A stretch of 42,522 bases of DNA from Planctomycetota bacterium (lineage in GTDB: Bacteria > Planctomycetota > Phycisphaerae > Tepidisphaerales > Tepidisphaeraceae): NCBI GenBank assembly GCA_026693085.1, contig JAPLNB010000264.1, positions 1-42,522 on the forward strand. The letters run 5' to 3'. The notes beneath the pieces are model-generated. The model was not told where the DNA came from, ran no database searches, and was given only the letters and a program-made list of their open reading frames with translations. Both the position numbers and the translations under genes were made by a program. Numbering within the stretch: position 1 is the stretch's first letter; every line of letters begins with the position of its first letter. This document shows, one piece after another, positions 24,651 through 32,779 of this stretch.

Positions 24651-27600
24651 ATGGACAAGTGGACGAAGATAACGCCTGGCAGCCGGAGGCGATCGCGAGG
24701 GTCGATCCTGGTGATCGTGGTGGCGGTGCTGATGATGATCGCGTTGATCGGGACGGCGTACATCGCGACGGCGCGGCTGGACCGATATGCGGCGCAGGAC
24801 CATGTGAGGCTGACGCAGAACGAGGCGACGCGTGAGTCGTACGTGGACCAGGTGGCGGCGTTGGTGCAGCGGACGGTGGCGGAGGATTTTGACAACGAGG
24901 TGACGGGGCCGCGGACGTTGCCGTATTTGGGGGACCGGTTGCCGCGGCGGTTGAATACGGGGGCGACGCGCTGGGTTCCGGCGTGGCGGTATATCACGGG
25001 ACAGTTGTATCGGAGCATTGATCGGAGTCTGGGGGTGTATGAGCCGCCGCTGTTGAACGGGAACTCGGTCGGCGCATGCGACGGGCTGATCAAGGTTATT
25101 GAGGACAACCCCGCGCTCGCCAATTTCCTGAAAACCAAGGTGAACACGGACAGGTATTGGGCGGTGCCGACGTCGTACACGCTGCAGTATGGGCCGAACT
25201 ACCCGGTGGAGAAGTATCAGAACAAGGTGCGGATGTATCCGGCGATGCAGTTCTGGGATTCCAGCGCGGAGCATTACTTCCCCAATGACAGCAAGCCGGA
25301 TATTTATCTAGCGGCGGATGCGGATGGGGATGGGATAGCCGACTCGGTGCTGGTGAGGTTGACGGCGACGACGGAGCCGGGGGTGACGTATTACGCGGCG
25401 GTGCGGATTATTGATAACAGTTCGGCGATCAATGTGAATACGGCGTGGAGCCGGGATCGAGTGTACAACGCGGACGGCAGCATCCAGAAGGCGATTACGA
25501 TCACAATGGGCACGCCGCCGAAGTCTGTCGATGTCAGCAAGGAGGTCAAGACATTCCACACGTCGAACATTGGTTTTCGGGAGCTGTTGAGCAACCAGAC
25601 ATTGGCGCCTGCCGACTTCCACCTGTGGGCGATCAATCGGCATCGATTCGGTTATCCTCGTGGGCTGCTGGGATCGAGCATTGAAGGGCCGGGGGTGAAC
25701 GCTGAGCAGCGGGTGGTTGCCAGTGACGTGCCGCGTGACGATTCGAGGGCCGCGTGCACGGATTTCAGCTTTGACAGCCTGGGGGAGACGATGTCGATCC
25801 AGTTGGGGCGGCGTGTGAGGAACCCTGGCTACTACTATGACGCACGGGGGGGTCATCAAGGTACGTTCCAGTTCCAGGCGTTTCCGGAGACGGATGCCGC
25901 GGCATTGGCGTATCGGTTCTGCATGGTCCAATGGGAGTCGCAGGACGTCAACGGCGAGCTGAAGCCGGTGATGGGGCAGTTGGAGCGGACGGTCTATGAG
26001 TATGGTATTGGTGACGCGGGGAGCACGTCGATCGATGGGTTGGTCAACTCTGCGTTGAATTTCGCGTTTTCGTCGGTTAACCGTTTTCGGTGTTTTCCGG
26101 CGGATCAGATGGGCCCGTGGTTTCAATGGCTGGACTGCGACGAGAATACGACGAGCCTGGGTTTCACCGAGGTTGGGACCGGTGTGGCCCGACTGCGGTC
26201 GTTGCGGCCGCTGTTGACGACGCACAATGCGGTGGCGAGCCGGGCGAAGCGGAGGACAACGATATACAAGTGGCCGTCTTCACCTCCTGATGCGGCGCCT
26301 TACCCCCCATTATTGTTGTATCCGGGCATGTTGTCGGGGGATGCTCTGGAGGATGGTATTCTGCCATCCGGGAGAGCCCCGTACCAGCCAGGGCGTCTAT
26401 ACCGGTTGAACGCGCCACGGACTGTGACGTACTTCTATATAGGCATATCGCCGGCTGGCCTACCTAGTCGTCCGGATCCGACTTTGGATTTCCCGCGTAA
26501 CCCGGTGAGCTGGGATCTCCAGCCGTGCGTGAGCGGGAAGGCGAAAGCATCGATCAATAACGCGGGGTTCCCGGAACTGTGGAGGGGGTTTTACCAGGTG
26601 ATGGCAGAGCGGAAGAACGGAGCACCGGTTTCCGACGCGTCGGTGACGCCGGCTAAGGAGTATGAGATTGATGGGACGTACAACAGCCCGTATTGCGGGA
26701 TGACTTTTGACCCTGCGACCTACGCCGCAACTGGCGTGCAGAACCTGCTTCGGATGTGGAGGTCGCCGATCCGCGACGATCGGAACGCCGACTCTGTGCC
26801 GCTCAGGGGCGGGGTCACCAATCTTTTCCAGCGGCTCAAGCCGATGCAGGTGATGGCGTTGAGGTCGGCGCTGGCAGCGGTGAACACGGTGGCGTTGCGC
26901 GATTCGGATCCTGCGAACTGGAGTCGTGTGCCAAGCCGGCGGATTGTGTTGCACAACGTGAACAGAACCTTCCTGCCGAAGCAATATGAGGTGACGGTAT
27001 TTGGGTACAAGCCGCAGCCGTTCATTGTGGAGGTGTATGCGAACAATGACACATCCCAGTACGACGCGTACAAGAACGCCAATGGATACGTGGCGATCAA
27101 GCTGTACAATCCGTACGATTCGGCCATCCAATTGAAGAACTGGGTTGTGGCGACGCTGGACCGGAACCCGTCGAATGGGACGCGCACGTTGACGAAGTTG
27201 ATGCAGTTCCCCAATACTGCCGCGGCTCCGAGCGTGCCTGCTGGTGGATACCTGCTGCTGGAGAGTCTTCCAACAACGATTGGGACCGGTTATCGGCCAA
27301 GCAGCACTCGGCTTCCTTTGACTGCCGCGGTGATTGGCAATTCGTATTCAGTCAAGGAGCTTTCCAGTACTGCGACTTCAACGGTTTTTGACAAGGAGTT
27401 GATCCTTCTGCGGCCGGTGGACCCGGACCCGACCTATGCTCCCAACAGGCCATCGGACCCTAAGAACTTTGAGTACATGGTGCCGGTTGATCAGTTTGAC
27501 TTCACGGGGCTGAAGCTGTCGGCCACAGCCTGCTTCACGTGGCACTACTCGAGGAAGTCGGGCAGCAGCAGTAAATGGGATTGCGTGTATCCTGGAAGAT

Positions 27601-28814
27601 ACGACGCCAAGCCTGGTATCACGCAGCGGCATCAGGGAACGGTCGTCGAGAGTTATACGCGGCCTGGCGGTCATGATAAGTGGAATCGCAAGGCGACTGA
27701 TTCAGGGTATGACCCGGCATTTCCTGAGGGGAGCGGTGTGTATCCCACCAAAATGAAGCTGAAGGATCTGTTGTCAACAGATTCGATGGATAACACCTAC
27801 CCGAAGGCGTTCAGCATTCAGTTGTTCTCGAAGGGCATGCCCGGGCCGTTCACCAACCCGAGCCGGGGTGTGTATCCTTACGGTGGGTTTGCCCGGAACG
27901 GGGACATCATGCAGGTGCCGTTCATTGGGGCGTATTGCATCCGGGATCTGGACAACGGCAACAAGATTGTTGAGATGAACGGGATCAGCATGGACAGCGC
28001 GTTCGCGGAGGATACGAACACGTTGGATGATAGCGACGAGCAGATTGGGCGGTTCTGCCCGTTGCAGAGTCTGAACGCCAATTACTGCGACGCGTACAAT
28101 TGGGCGGCTCGGCTTTTTGAGTATCTGGACGTGCAGGTGCCGGCGGAGGAGTTTCTGCCGAACCGCAATTGGTATGCGTGGACCGGCCTGATGGAGGCGG
28201 TGCCAAGCAGCGAGAATGCGGACCTTGATAATTCGTACAGGGGCGCCAACGACCTGGTTCCGGTGCAAGGGAGGGTCAACGCCAACACCGCTCCGCGCAA
28301 GGTTCTGGAGATGGTGCCTTGGGTGGCGGACAGTACCAACGGTTACACGGATGTGGCCAGGTCGAAGGTTGTAGCGGATGCGATCGCGAGCTACAGGGAG
28401 ACCGATAGGACCGAGACGCTGCCGGCCGGCGGCACTGTTACCGTTCGTAACGAGTACGCGTCGCTGTTTGATCTGAACAGAATCGTTGATGCGAGCAATA
28501 ATAGAACCTTCCAGTTGGGCAACGGCGCCATTACCGCCGGCAACGTCGCCAGCCGTGAGCAGGACAATTGCGTCTTGACGCCGGACAACGGGACGATGAC
28601 GAATGACTTCAAGACGAAGTACGTGATGATGAACCGCATCAGCAATTTGGTGACGACGCGGTCGGATACGTTTACGTGCTATATCCTGGTGCAGGGGTGG
28701 CGGGAGGCGGGGACGGGGTTCCCGTGTTTGGATTGGGAGCAGCGGAAGGCGTTTATATTGGATCGGTCGGGGGGGCCGGAGCATCTTAAGATCATCCCGG
28801 TTCCGACCGATTAG
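24651..28814 (+). CDS. Giant GspK/PilX-like pseudopilin (1387 residues)
   Basis: The ATG at 24651 with GAGG about 8 nt upstream begins MDKWTKITPGSRRRSRG|SILVIVVAVLMMIALIG, a prepilin-type leader and helix with no Glu at +5, as in GspK and PilX tip proteins. A DADGDGIADSV segment near residue 222 resembles an aspartate-rich calcium loop. Near residues 790-870, GYVAIKLYNPYDSAIQLKNW and AGGYLLLES resemble a lamin-tail domain. Near 1206, GRVNANTAPRKVLEMVPWV is the GspK helix-hairpin-helix-type signature (family form INxNTAPxEVLxALPG), followed by a conserved-looking YASLFDLNRIVD. Known GspK proteins have about 320 residues, so this is roughly four times larger, with insertions between the family blocks. 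It is the last gene of the locus. A tip complex component is inferred. Confidence 0.85.
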   Translation: MDKWTKITPGSRRRSRGSILVIVVAVLMMIALIGTAYIATARLDRYAAQDHVRLTQNEATRESYVDQVAALVQRTVAEDFDNEVTGPRTLPYLGDRLPRRLNTGATRWVPAWRYITGQLYRSIDRSLGVYEPPLLNGNSVGACDGLIKVIEDNPALANFLKTKVNTDRYWAVPTSYTLQYGPNYPVEKYQNKVRMYPAMQFWDSSAEHYFPNDSKPDIYLAADADGDGIADSVLVRLTATTEPGVTYYAAVRIIDNSSAINVNTAWSRDRVYNADGSIQKAITITMGTPPKSVDVSKEVKTFHTSNIGFRELLSNQTLAPADFHLWAINRHRFGYPRGLLGSSIEGPGVNAEQRVVASDVPRDDSRAACTDFSFDSLGETMSIQLGRRVRNPGYYYDARGGHQGTFQFQAFPETDAAALAYRFCMVQWESQDVNGELKPVMGQLERTVYEYGIGDAGSTSIDGLVNSALNFAFSSVNRFRCFPADQMGPWFQWLDCDENTTSLGFTEVGTGVARLRSLRPLLTTHNAVASRAKRRTTIYKWPSSPPDAAPYPPLLLYPGMLSGDALEDGILPSGRAPYQPGRLYRLNAPRTVTYFYIGISPAGLPSRPDPTLDFPRNPVSWDLQPCVSGKAKASINNAGFPELWRGFYQVMAERKNGAPVSDASVTPAKEYEIDGTYNSPYCGMTFDPATYAATGVQNLLRMWRSPIRDDRNADSVPLRGGVTNLFQRLKPMQVMALRSALAAVNTVALRDSDPANWSRVPSRRIVLHNVNRTFLPKQYEVTVFGYKPQPFIVEVYANNDTSQYDAYKNANGYVAIKLYNPYDSAIQLKNWVVATLDRNPSNGTRTLTKLMQFPNTAAAPSVPAGGYLLLESLPTTIGTGYRPSSTRLPLTAAVIGNSYSVKELSSTATSTVFDKELILLRPVDPDPTYAPNRPSDPKNFEYMVPVDQFDFTGLKLSATACFTWHYSRKSGSSSKWDCVYPGRYDAKPGITQRHQGTVVESYTRPGGHDKWNRKATDSGYDPAFPEGSGVYPTKMKLKDLLSTDSMDNTYPKAFSIQLFSKGMPGPFTNPSRGVYPYGGFARNGDIMQVPFIGAYCIRDLDNGNKIVEMNGISMDSAFAEDTNTLDDSDEQIGRFCPLQSLNANYCDAYNWAARLFEYLDVQVPAEEFLPNRNWYAWTGLMEAVPSSENADLDNSYRGANDLVPVQGRVNANTAPRKVLEMVPWVADSTNGYTDVARSKVVADAIASYRETDRTETLPAGGTVTVRNEYASLFDLNRIVDASNNRTFQLGNGAITAGNVASREQDNCVLTPDNGTMTNDFKTKYVMMNRISNLVTTRSDTFTCYILVQGWREAGTGFPCLDWEQRKAFILDRSGGPEHLKIIPVPTD

Positions 28815-28835
28815 AAAGATATAAGCTGATTGAGT

Positions 28836-28868
28836 ACCCCCGCGCCGGAGGGCCGGGGGTCTTTTTTT
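28836..28868 (+). terminator. Intrinsic terminator of the pilus locus
   Basis: ACCCCCG (28836-28842) pairs with CGGGGGT (28854-28860) across an 11-nt loop, followed by C and seven T residues. It lies 22 nt after the GspK-like stop codon and would end the pilus transcript. Confidence 0.8.
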
Positions 28869-28948
28869 GGGCGCAGTTCACACGAAGGCTGACCTAACAA
28901 TTCCCGCCATTTTCTTTTCAACATTCCCCCCGCTCGTTTGTATGCCTC

Positions 28949-28975
28949 CGTAGGGTGGGTGTGTACTCGCCCACC
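28949..28975. repeat. Short palindromic TAGGGTGGGT...CGCCCACC element
   Basis: GGTGGG (28954-28959) can pair with CCCACC (28970-28975) across a 10-nt loop, within CGTAGGGTGGGTGTGTACTC. It is related to the partial copy at 4955-4970. Similar interspersed elements are known from several bacterial phyla. Confidence 0.35.
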
Positions 28976-29110
28976 GCTGTGGCCAGGGGGACCACCCCCT
29001 CCCACGCTCTTTGACAATCGCATAGTGCCCCGCCCCCCTCCTGCATCGGCGGCTTCATATGCACCGCCGTCGGTTCTGGTCGTTTCCATGTCGGTTTTGG
29101 TCGCTTTTCG

Positions 29111-29150
29111 TTGCTTTCTGCCCGTTTCTGCCCGTTTCTGCCCGCTTTTG
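29111..29150. repeat. 10-bp tandem array (CCCGTTTCTG)
   Basis: TTGCTTTCTG, CCCGTTTCTG, CCCGTTTCTG, CCCGCTTTTG form four consecutive decamers, the central two identical. No gene function is seen. Confidence 0.55.
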
Positions 29151-29270
29151 CACGGTTTTTTGACTGAAGAACCGACCCTCAAACGCCAGAACCCCCTTTT
29201 ATTGCTCAGCTTACGTTTTTCACCCCCTCCGCCAAACATTTTCCCGCGCACACAACACCCAATTCCCCCC

Positions 29271-29312
29271 TGGCAACTACCCACTACCCACTACCCACTA
29301 CCCACTACCCAC
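29271..29312. repeat. TACCCAC heptamer array abutting the ldt stop
   Basis: One TGGCAAC unit (the reverse complement of GTTGCCA) is followed by five perfect TACCCAC units in 7-nt phase. The array ends 3 nt before the stop codon of the L,D-transpeptidase. The presence of TGGCAAC in the same phase links this array to the GTTGCCA family. Confidence 0.7.
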
Positions 29313-29315
29313 CCC

Positions 29316-30410
29316 CTAATCCTTGACGATGACTTTGCTTTTGCCTTCGACGAGCATTTCGAAGACGAGGGCGACGTCATCGTTGCGCATGCGGATGCAG
29401 CCCATGGAGATTTCTTTGCCGATGGAGTCGGGCTCGATGGTGCCGTGGATGCCGTAGGAGGTTTTTCCAATCGCTTGTCCGTCGATGCCGGAGATGCCGA
29501 TCCAGAAATCGCCGAGGGGGTTTTTGGGATCGCCGGCGGCGATGACGCCTTCGCCGCGGGGGCTGTAATAGGTGGGTTTCTTGAGTTTTTTGTGGGGTTC
29601 GACTTGCCAGGTGCCGGCGGGGGTGGAATCGTCCTTGCCGAGGCCGACGGGGAAGGTCGTGACGTAGATGGAGCCGGTCTCGCCTGGGGAGCCGAGGTAG
29701 ATGTCCATGGTGAACTTGGATTTGGTGATAACGGCGTGGAAGGGGCCTTTGATGAGCTTGACGGTCTGGCCGGCGCGGACCTTTTTGGGATCGGCGATGC
29801 TGTTGACGCGGCGGAGGAGTTCCCAGGTGATGCCGTTGGCGGCGGCAACCTTTTGGAGCTCGTCGCCGGCCTGGAGTGCGTACATGGCGACGGTGGGGTC
29901 GTCCTTGAAGGCTTTGCGGCTGAACGTGACGTCTTGGCTGATCTTGGCGAGGAGGGTTTGGGCGGCGGCGGCGTCGGGTTCGGAGAGGCGGCCGAAAATG
30001 AAGGCATCGTTCAGGATTTTGCGGGCGGCAATGGGGTCGGCGTCCTCGAGGCGGGCGCGGCCATCGGCGAGGGGATTGCCGCTGAGGGTGTAGGTGGGAG
30101 CGGGTGGGGGGGCGGCGACGGCGACAGGCTGGAGGATCGGCTCGGCGATGGGCTGGAGTGTTGGGGTTTGGGTGGTTGAGAGCAGGGGCTGAAGCGTGGG
30201 CTCCGTTTTTTGGAGGGGATCAGTGCGCAGGGCGGTATCGGCCAGTTTCTGCGAAGGGCTCTGCTCGAGGAGCTGGGGCTTGTTGAGAGGCGAGGCGGCG
30301 CCAGCGCGGGAGGCTTTGATCTTCTGCGCGGTGATGAAGATCCCGGCGGCGAGGGTGAGGATGAGAACGATCGCCAGTGCCCGGCTGGCGCGGCGGGTTG
30401 AGCGGCTCAT
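29316..30410 (-). CDS. L,D-transpeptidase (YkuD) with LysM domain
   Basis: A 364-residue protein with an N-terminal membrane anchor or signal (ALAIVLILTLAAGIFITA), then a Pro/Gln/Leu-rich spacer (TLQPLLSTTQTPTLQPIAEP). A LysM domain follows (YALQAGDELQKVAAANGITW; VRAGQTVKLIKG). The C-terminal YkuD domain has the catalytic motif HGT...SMGCIRMRNDD, with Cys338 as nucleophile and YGIHG upstream. It would cross-link or modify peptidoglycan or attach envelope proteins. Planctomycetes were long thought to lack a wall and are now known to have one. GGAGG lies about 8 nt before the ATG at 30408-30410. It is downstream of fau on the same strand, separated by a repeat-containing gap of 112 nt. Confidence 0.88.
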   Translation of the reverse strand: MSRSTRRASRALAIVLILTLAAGIFITAQKIKASRAGAASPLNKPQLLEQSPSQKLADTALRTDPLQKTEPTLQPLLSTTQTPTLQPIAEPILQPVAVAAPPPAPTYTLSGNPLADGRARLEDADPIAARKILNDAFIFGRLSEPDAAAAQTLLAKISQDVTFSRKAFKDDPTVAMYALQAGDELQKVAAANGITWELLRRVNSIADPKKVRAGQTVKLIKGPFHAVITKSKFTMDIYLGSPGETGSIYVTTFPVGLGKDDSTPAGTWQVEPHKKLKKPTYYSPRGEGVIAAGDPKNPLGDFWIGISGIDGQAIGKTSYGIHGTIEPDSIGKEISMGCIRMRNDDVALVFEMLVEGKSKVIVKD

Positions 30411-30428
30411 TGACGAACCTCCGTGTTC

Positions 30429-30463
30429 TGATTTTCGATTTTTGATTTTCGATTTTCGAATTG
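30429..30463. repeat. CGATTTT heptamer array, forward arm
   Basis: TGATTTT, CGATTTT, TGATTTT, CGATTTT, CGAATTG in strict 7-nt phase, between ldt and fau. An inverted copy lies at 30488-30515, so the two arms could form a long imperfect hairpin. Confidence 0.6.
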
Positions 30464-30487
30464 CCCGGTGATGCGAGCTGACAGTGG

Positions 30488-30515
30488 GAAGTCGAAAATC
30501 AAGAATCGAAAATGG
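30488..30515. repeat. CGATTTT heptamer array, inverted arm
   Basis: GAAGTCG, AAAATCA, AGAATCG, AAAATGG in 7-nt phase, the reverse complement of the CGATTTT family. It lies about 24 nt from the forward arm and ends 7 nt before the fau stop. Confidence 0.5.
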
Positions 30516-30522
30516 TACGGTG

Positions 30523-31119
30523 CTATGACCGGATCAGATCCGGCGCGAATCGCCGGATTCCTCGATCGGTTACCAGCATACCGAGTGGCATGTCGTGGTC
30601 AAGAACGGGGATGTCTTGAATGATCTGTTCGTCAAAGGCCAATCCGCAGCTTAAGCCGGAGAAATTGGGCTGAGCGAGGAAGCGGTCGTAGAAGCCCATG
30701 CCGCGGCCGATGCGGTGGCCGTGGGGTGTGAATCCGAGGCCGGGGACGACGACGAGGTTGATCAGGTCGAGGGGGATGGGTTTTCCGGCGATGGGTTCGC
30801 GAACACCTGGGCCGGTGGTGGTCATGCCGGTGGTGAGGCTGGTGATTTCGACGGGGAGCATGTGTCGCTGGTCCCAGCTCACTTTGGGGACGACGACGAC
30901 CTTTCCTTCCTGCCAACAGCGTAGAGCGAGCGGGGCGGTATCGACCTCGTGGGGGGTGCTGAGATAGAGCATGACGACGCGGGCGGCGGCGAATTCGGGG
31001 CTATGGATGAGGAAGCTGCAGGCGGATTGGCTTTTCTGATGGCGGATCTCCAGGCTCATCGCGGCGAGTCCTTCGCGGAGCATCTTGCGGATCGCGGATT
31101 TATTGGTTTGGTCGGTCAT
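30523..31119 (-). CDS. fau: 5-formyltetrahydrofolate cyclo-ligase
   Basis: A 198-residue protein of the 5-FCL family, converting 5-formyl-THF to 5,10-methenyl-THF with ATP in the cytoplasm. The N-terminus IRKMLREGLAAMS and the substrate motif VVPGLGFTPHGHRIGRGMGF plus YDRFL are typical. The length matches the family (about 190-200). GGAGG lies about 6 nt before the ATG. The start overlaps the rarA stop by 4 nt (ATGA), so it is translationally coupled to rarA. Confidence 0.9.
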   Translation of the reverse strand: MTDQTNKSAIRKMLREGLAAMSLEIRHQKSQSACSFLIHSPEFAAARVVMLYLSTPHEVDTAPLALRCWQEGKVVVVPKVSWDQRHMLPVEITSLTTGMTTTGPGVREPIAGKPIPLDLINLVVVPGLGFTPHGHRIGRGMGFYDRFLAQPNFSGLSCGLAFDEQIIQDIPVLDHDMPLGMLVTDRGIRRFAPDLIRS

Positions 31120-32513
31120 GTCTGCCTCCGCATATCGTCTTGCGAACTGCCTGTCTGTTTGTTAGACACCTTGCCGTCTTGCGGGTTGGGCGTCTGTTGG
31201 CCGCCGTGTCGTTGCGACTGAAGGCGGCGGCCGATCTCTGCTTCGCACCCTCGGTCGGTTGGCTGGTAATAGATCTTATCCACACCCAGGTAATCTTGCT
31301 CGACGAATCCGCCGGCGTAATCGTGTGGATATTTGTAGTCTGTTCCATGTGCGAGGCGTTGGGAGCCGGTGTAATGGGTATCGCGAAGGTGCTTGGGGAC
31401 GGGGATGGTTCGGCCATCGCGGACGTCTTTCATGGCGGACCAGATTGCGGTGGCCGAGGCGTTGGACTTGGGCGCTGTAGCCATGTAAATGGCTGCCTGA
31501 CTGAGTGTTAGCTGTGCCTCGGGCATTCCAATACGCTCCACAACGTCATAAGCCGCGGCGGCGAGGACCAGCGCCTGCGGATCGGCATTACCGATGTCTT
31601 CGCTGGCGAGGATGGCGATTCGCCTTGCGATAAAGCGTGGGTCCTCGCCGGCTTCGAGCATTCTGGCGATCCAGTAGACCGCCGCGTCGGGATCGCCTCC
31701 GCGCATGGATTTGATCAGGGCGCTGGCGGCATCATAGTGCTCGTCTCCAATACCATCGTACACAATCGCCTTCCGTTGAATCGACTGTTCGGCGGTATTC
31801 AGATCAATTTGAATGCCAAGGCTTTGTTGGTCCTTCACCTGCGACAGGATGGCGACCTCCAAAGCCGTCAGAGCCCGGCGTGCATCTCCGTCGCACATAA
31901 CCGCCCAAAGATCAATGGCTTTTGGGTCGATATCAACCTTAAGGGCCCCGAAGCCTCGTTTCTCGTCGGCCAAGGCCCGATAAATCAGAGAGCGGATCTC
32001 TGGTTCAGTCAGAGGCGTAAACTGGAAGATCTGGCTGCGGCTGACGAGGGGCGAATTGATGGCGAAGAACGGGTTTTCGGTGGTCGCGCCGACGAGAAGG
32101 ATGAGGCCATTTTCCACGTCCGCCAAGAGGATATCCTGTTGTGCCCGGTTGAAGCGATGAATTTCGTCGAGGAACAGAACGGTTCGCTGGCCGCCGTTGG
32201 CGATGCGTTGGCGGGCTTCGTCGAGGATGGCGCGGACTTCCTTGACGCCGACAGCGCTGGCATTGACCTGTTCGAAGTGGGACTTGGAGCCAATGGCGAT
32301 GAGTTGGGCGAGGGTCGTTTTTCCGGTGCCGGGCGGGCCGTAGAAGATGATGCTGCTGAGCCTATCGGCCTCGAGCATACGGCGCAAGAGCTTGCCGGGG
32401 CCGAGGAAATGTTGCTGGCCGACGAACTCATCGAGCGTCTGGGGGCGCATGCGGACGGCGAGGGGCGCAACACGCTGCAGGTTTTGACGGCGACTATCCT
32501 GAAAGAGATCCAT
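31116..32513 (-). CDS. rarA: Replication-associated recombination protein A
   Basis: A 465-residue AAA+ ATPase of the RarA/MgsA (WRNIP1) family, which acts at stalled replication forks. The family start MDLFQDSRR and LAVRMRPQTLDEFVGQQHFL are clear. Walker A is GPPGTGKTTLAQLIA, Walker B is VLFLDEIHRFNRAQQD, and a sensor region GATTENPFFAINSPL follows. The C-terminal MgsA domain contains RGGDPDAAVYWIARMLEAGE and EDIGNADPQALVLA. The ATG at 32511-32513 is chosen because it fits the family start; an in-frame ATG at 32528 would add 5 residues. It is the first gene of a minus-strand unit with fau and perhaps ldt, divergent from glmS. Confidence 0.93.
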   Translation of the reverse strand: MDLFQDSRRQNLQRVAPLAVRMRPQTLDEFVGQQHFLGPGKLLRRMLEADRLSSIIFYGPPGTGKTTLAQLIAIGSKSHFEQVNASAVGVKEVRAILDEARQRIANGGQRTVLFLDEIHRFNRAQQDILLADVENGLILLVGATTENPFFAINSPLVSRSQIFQFTPLTEPEIRSLIYRALADEKRGFGALKVDIDPKAIDLWAVMCDGDARRALTALEVAILSQVKDQQSLGIQIDLNTAEQSIQRKAIVYDGIGDEHYDAASALIKSMRGGDPDAAVYWIARMLEAGEDPRFIARRIAILASEDIGNADPQALVLAAAAYDVVERIGMPEAQLTLSQAAIYMATAPKSNASATAIWSAMKDVRDGRTIPVPKHLRDTHYTGSQRLAHGTDYKYPHDYAGGFVEQDYLGVDKIYYQPTDRGCEAEIGRRLQSQRHGGQQTPNPQDGKVSNKQTGSSQDDMRRQT

Positions 32514-32779
32514 GTTCGTTTGCTCCATTCGATCAAGCCCCGAGGTGGACACAGCGGCCGGTCAGTGCCGGGAGAACAAGATTTCGAGCCATTCACAAGA
32601 ATTCGGTTGGCCGCCGGCCGCATTGGCTCTACACTCTACGGTGATCTAATCATATGCGGTGGGAGACAAGCCTGGGAGAGTGTAGGAAACGGATACGAAG
32701 CTAATTTTCGGCCGCTCGTCCAGCGGGGCCGGTGCTGTGAAAAGCGTCGGGTTCGTGCGGCTGCTCTGGAGGTTTATAC
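32514..32779. other. Divergent promoter region between rarA and glmS
   Basis: About 265 bases with no gene. Both flanking genes read outward, so promoters for rarA and glmS must lie here, but no convincing -35/-10 pair stood out. GGAGG lies about 7 nt before the glmS ATG. Confidence 0.5.

Larger units (their letters stand above)
28869..29315. other. Repeat-rich intergenic region between convergent units
   Basis: About 450 bases with no recognisable gene, between the plus-strand pilus locus and the minus-strand ldt gene. It contains a TAGGGTGGGT-type palindrome (28949-28975), a 10-bp tandem array (29111-29150) and a TACCCAC heptamer array (29271-29312). Open frames crossing it are low-complexity. 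Confidence 0.55.

Noticed and set aside
29271-29312. TACCCAC repeats as a CRISPR array
   Set aside because: Units are 7 bp and directly adjacent with no unique spacers; there are no cas genes in the window.
28938-30179. 413-residue plus-strand frame over the ldt gene
   Set aside because: It is Gly/Asp-rich antisense of the L,D-transpeptidase, which has clear family motifs on the other strand.
32514-32779. glmS ribozyme upstream of glmS
   Set aside because: The glmS ribozyme is known from Firmicutes-type leaders; only 265 bases separate rarA and glmS and no ribozyme core was recognised.
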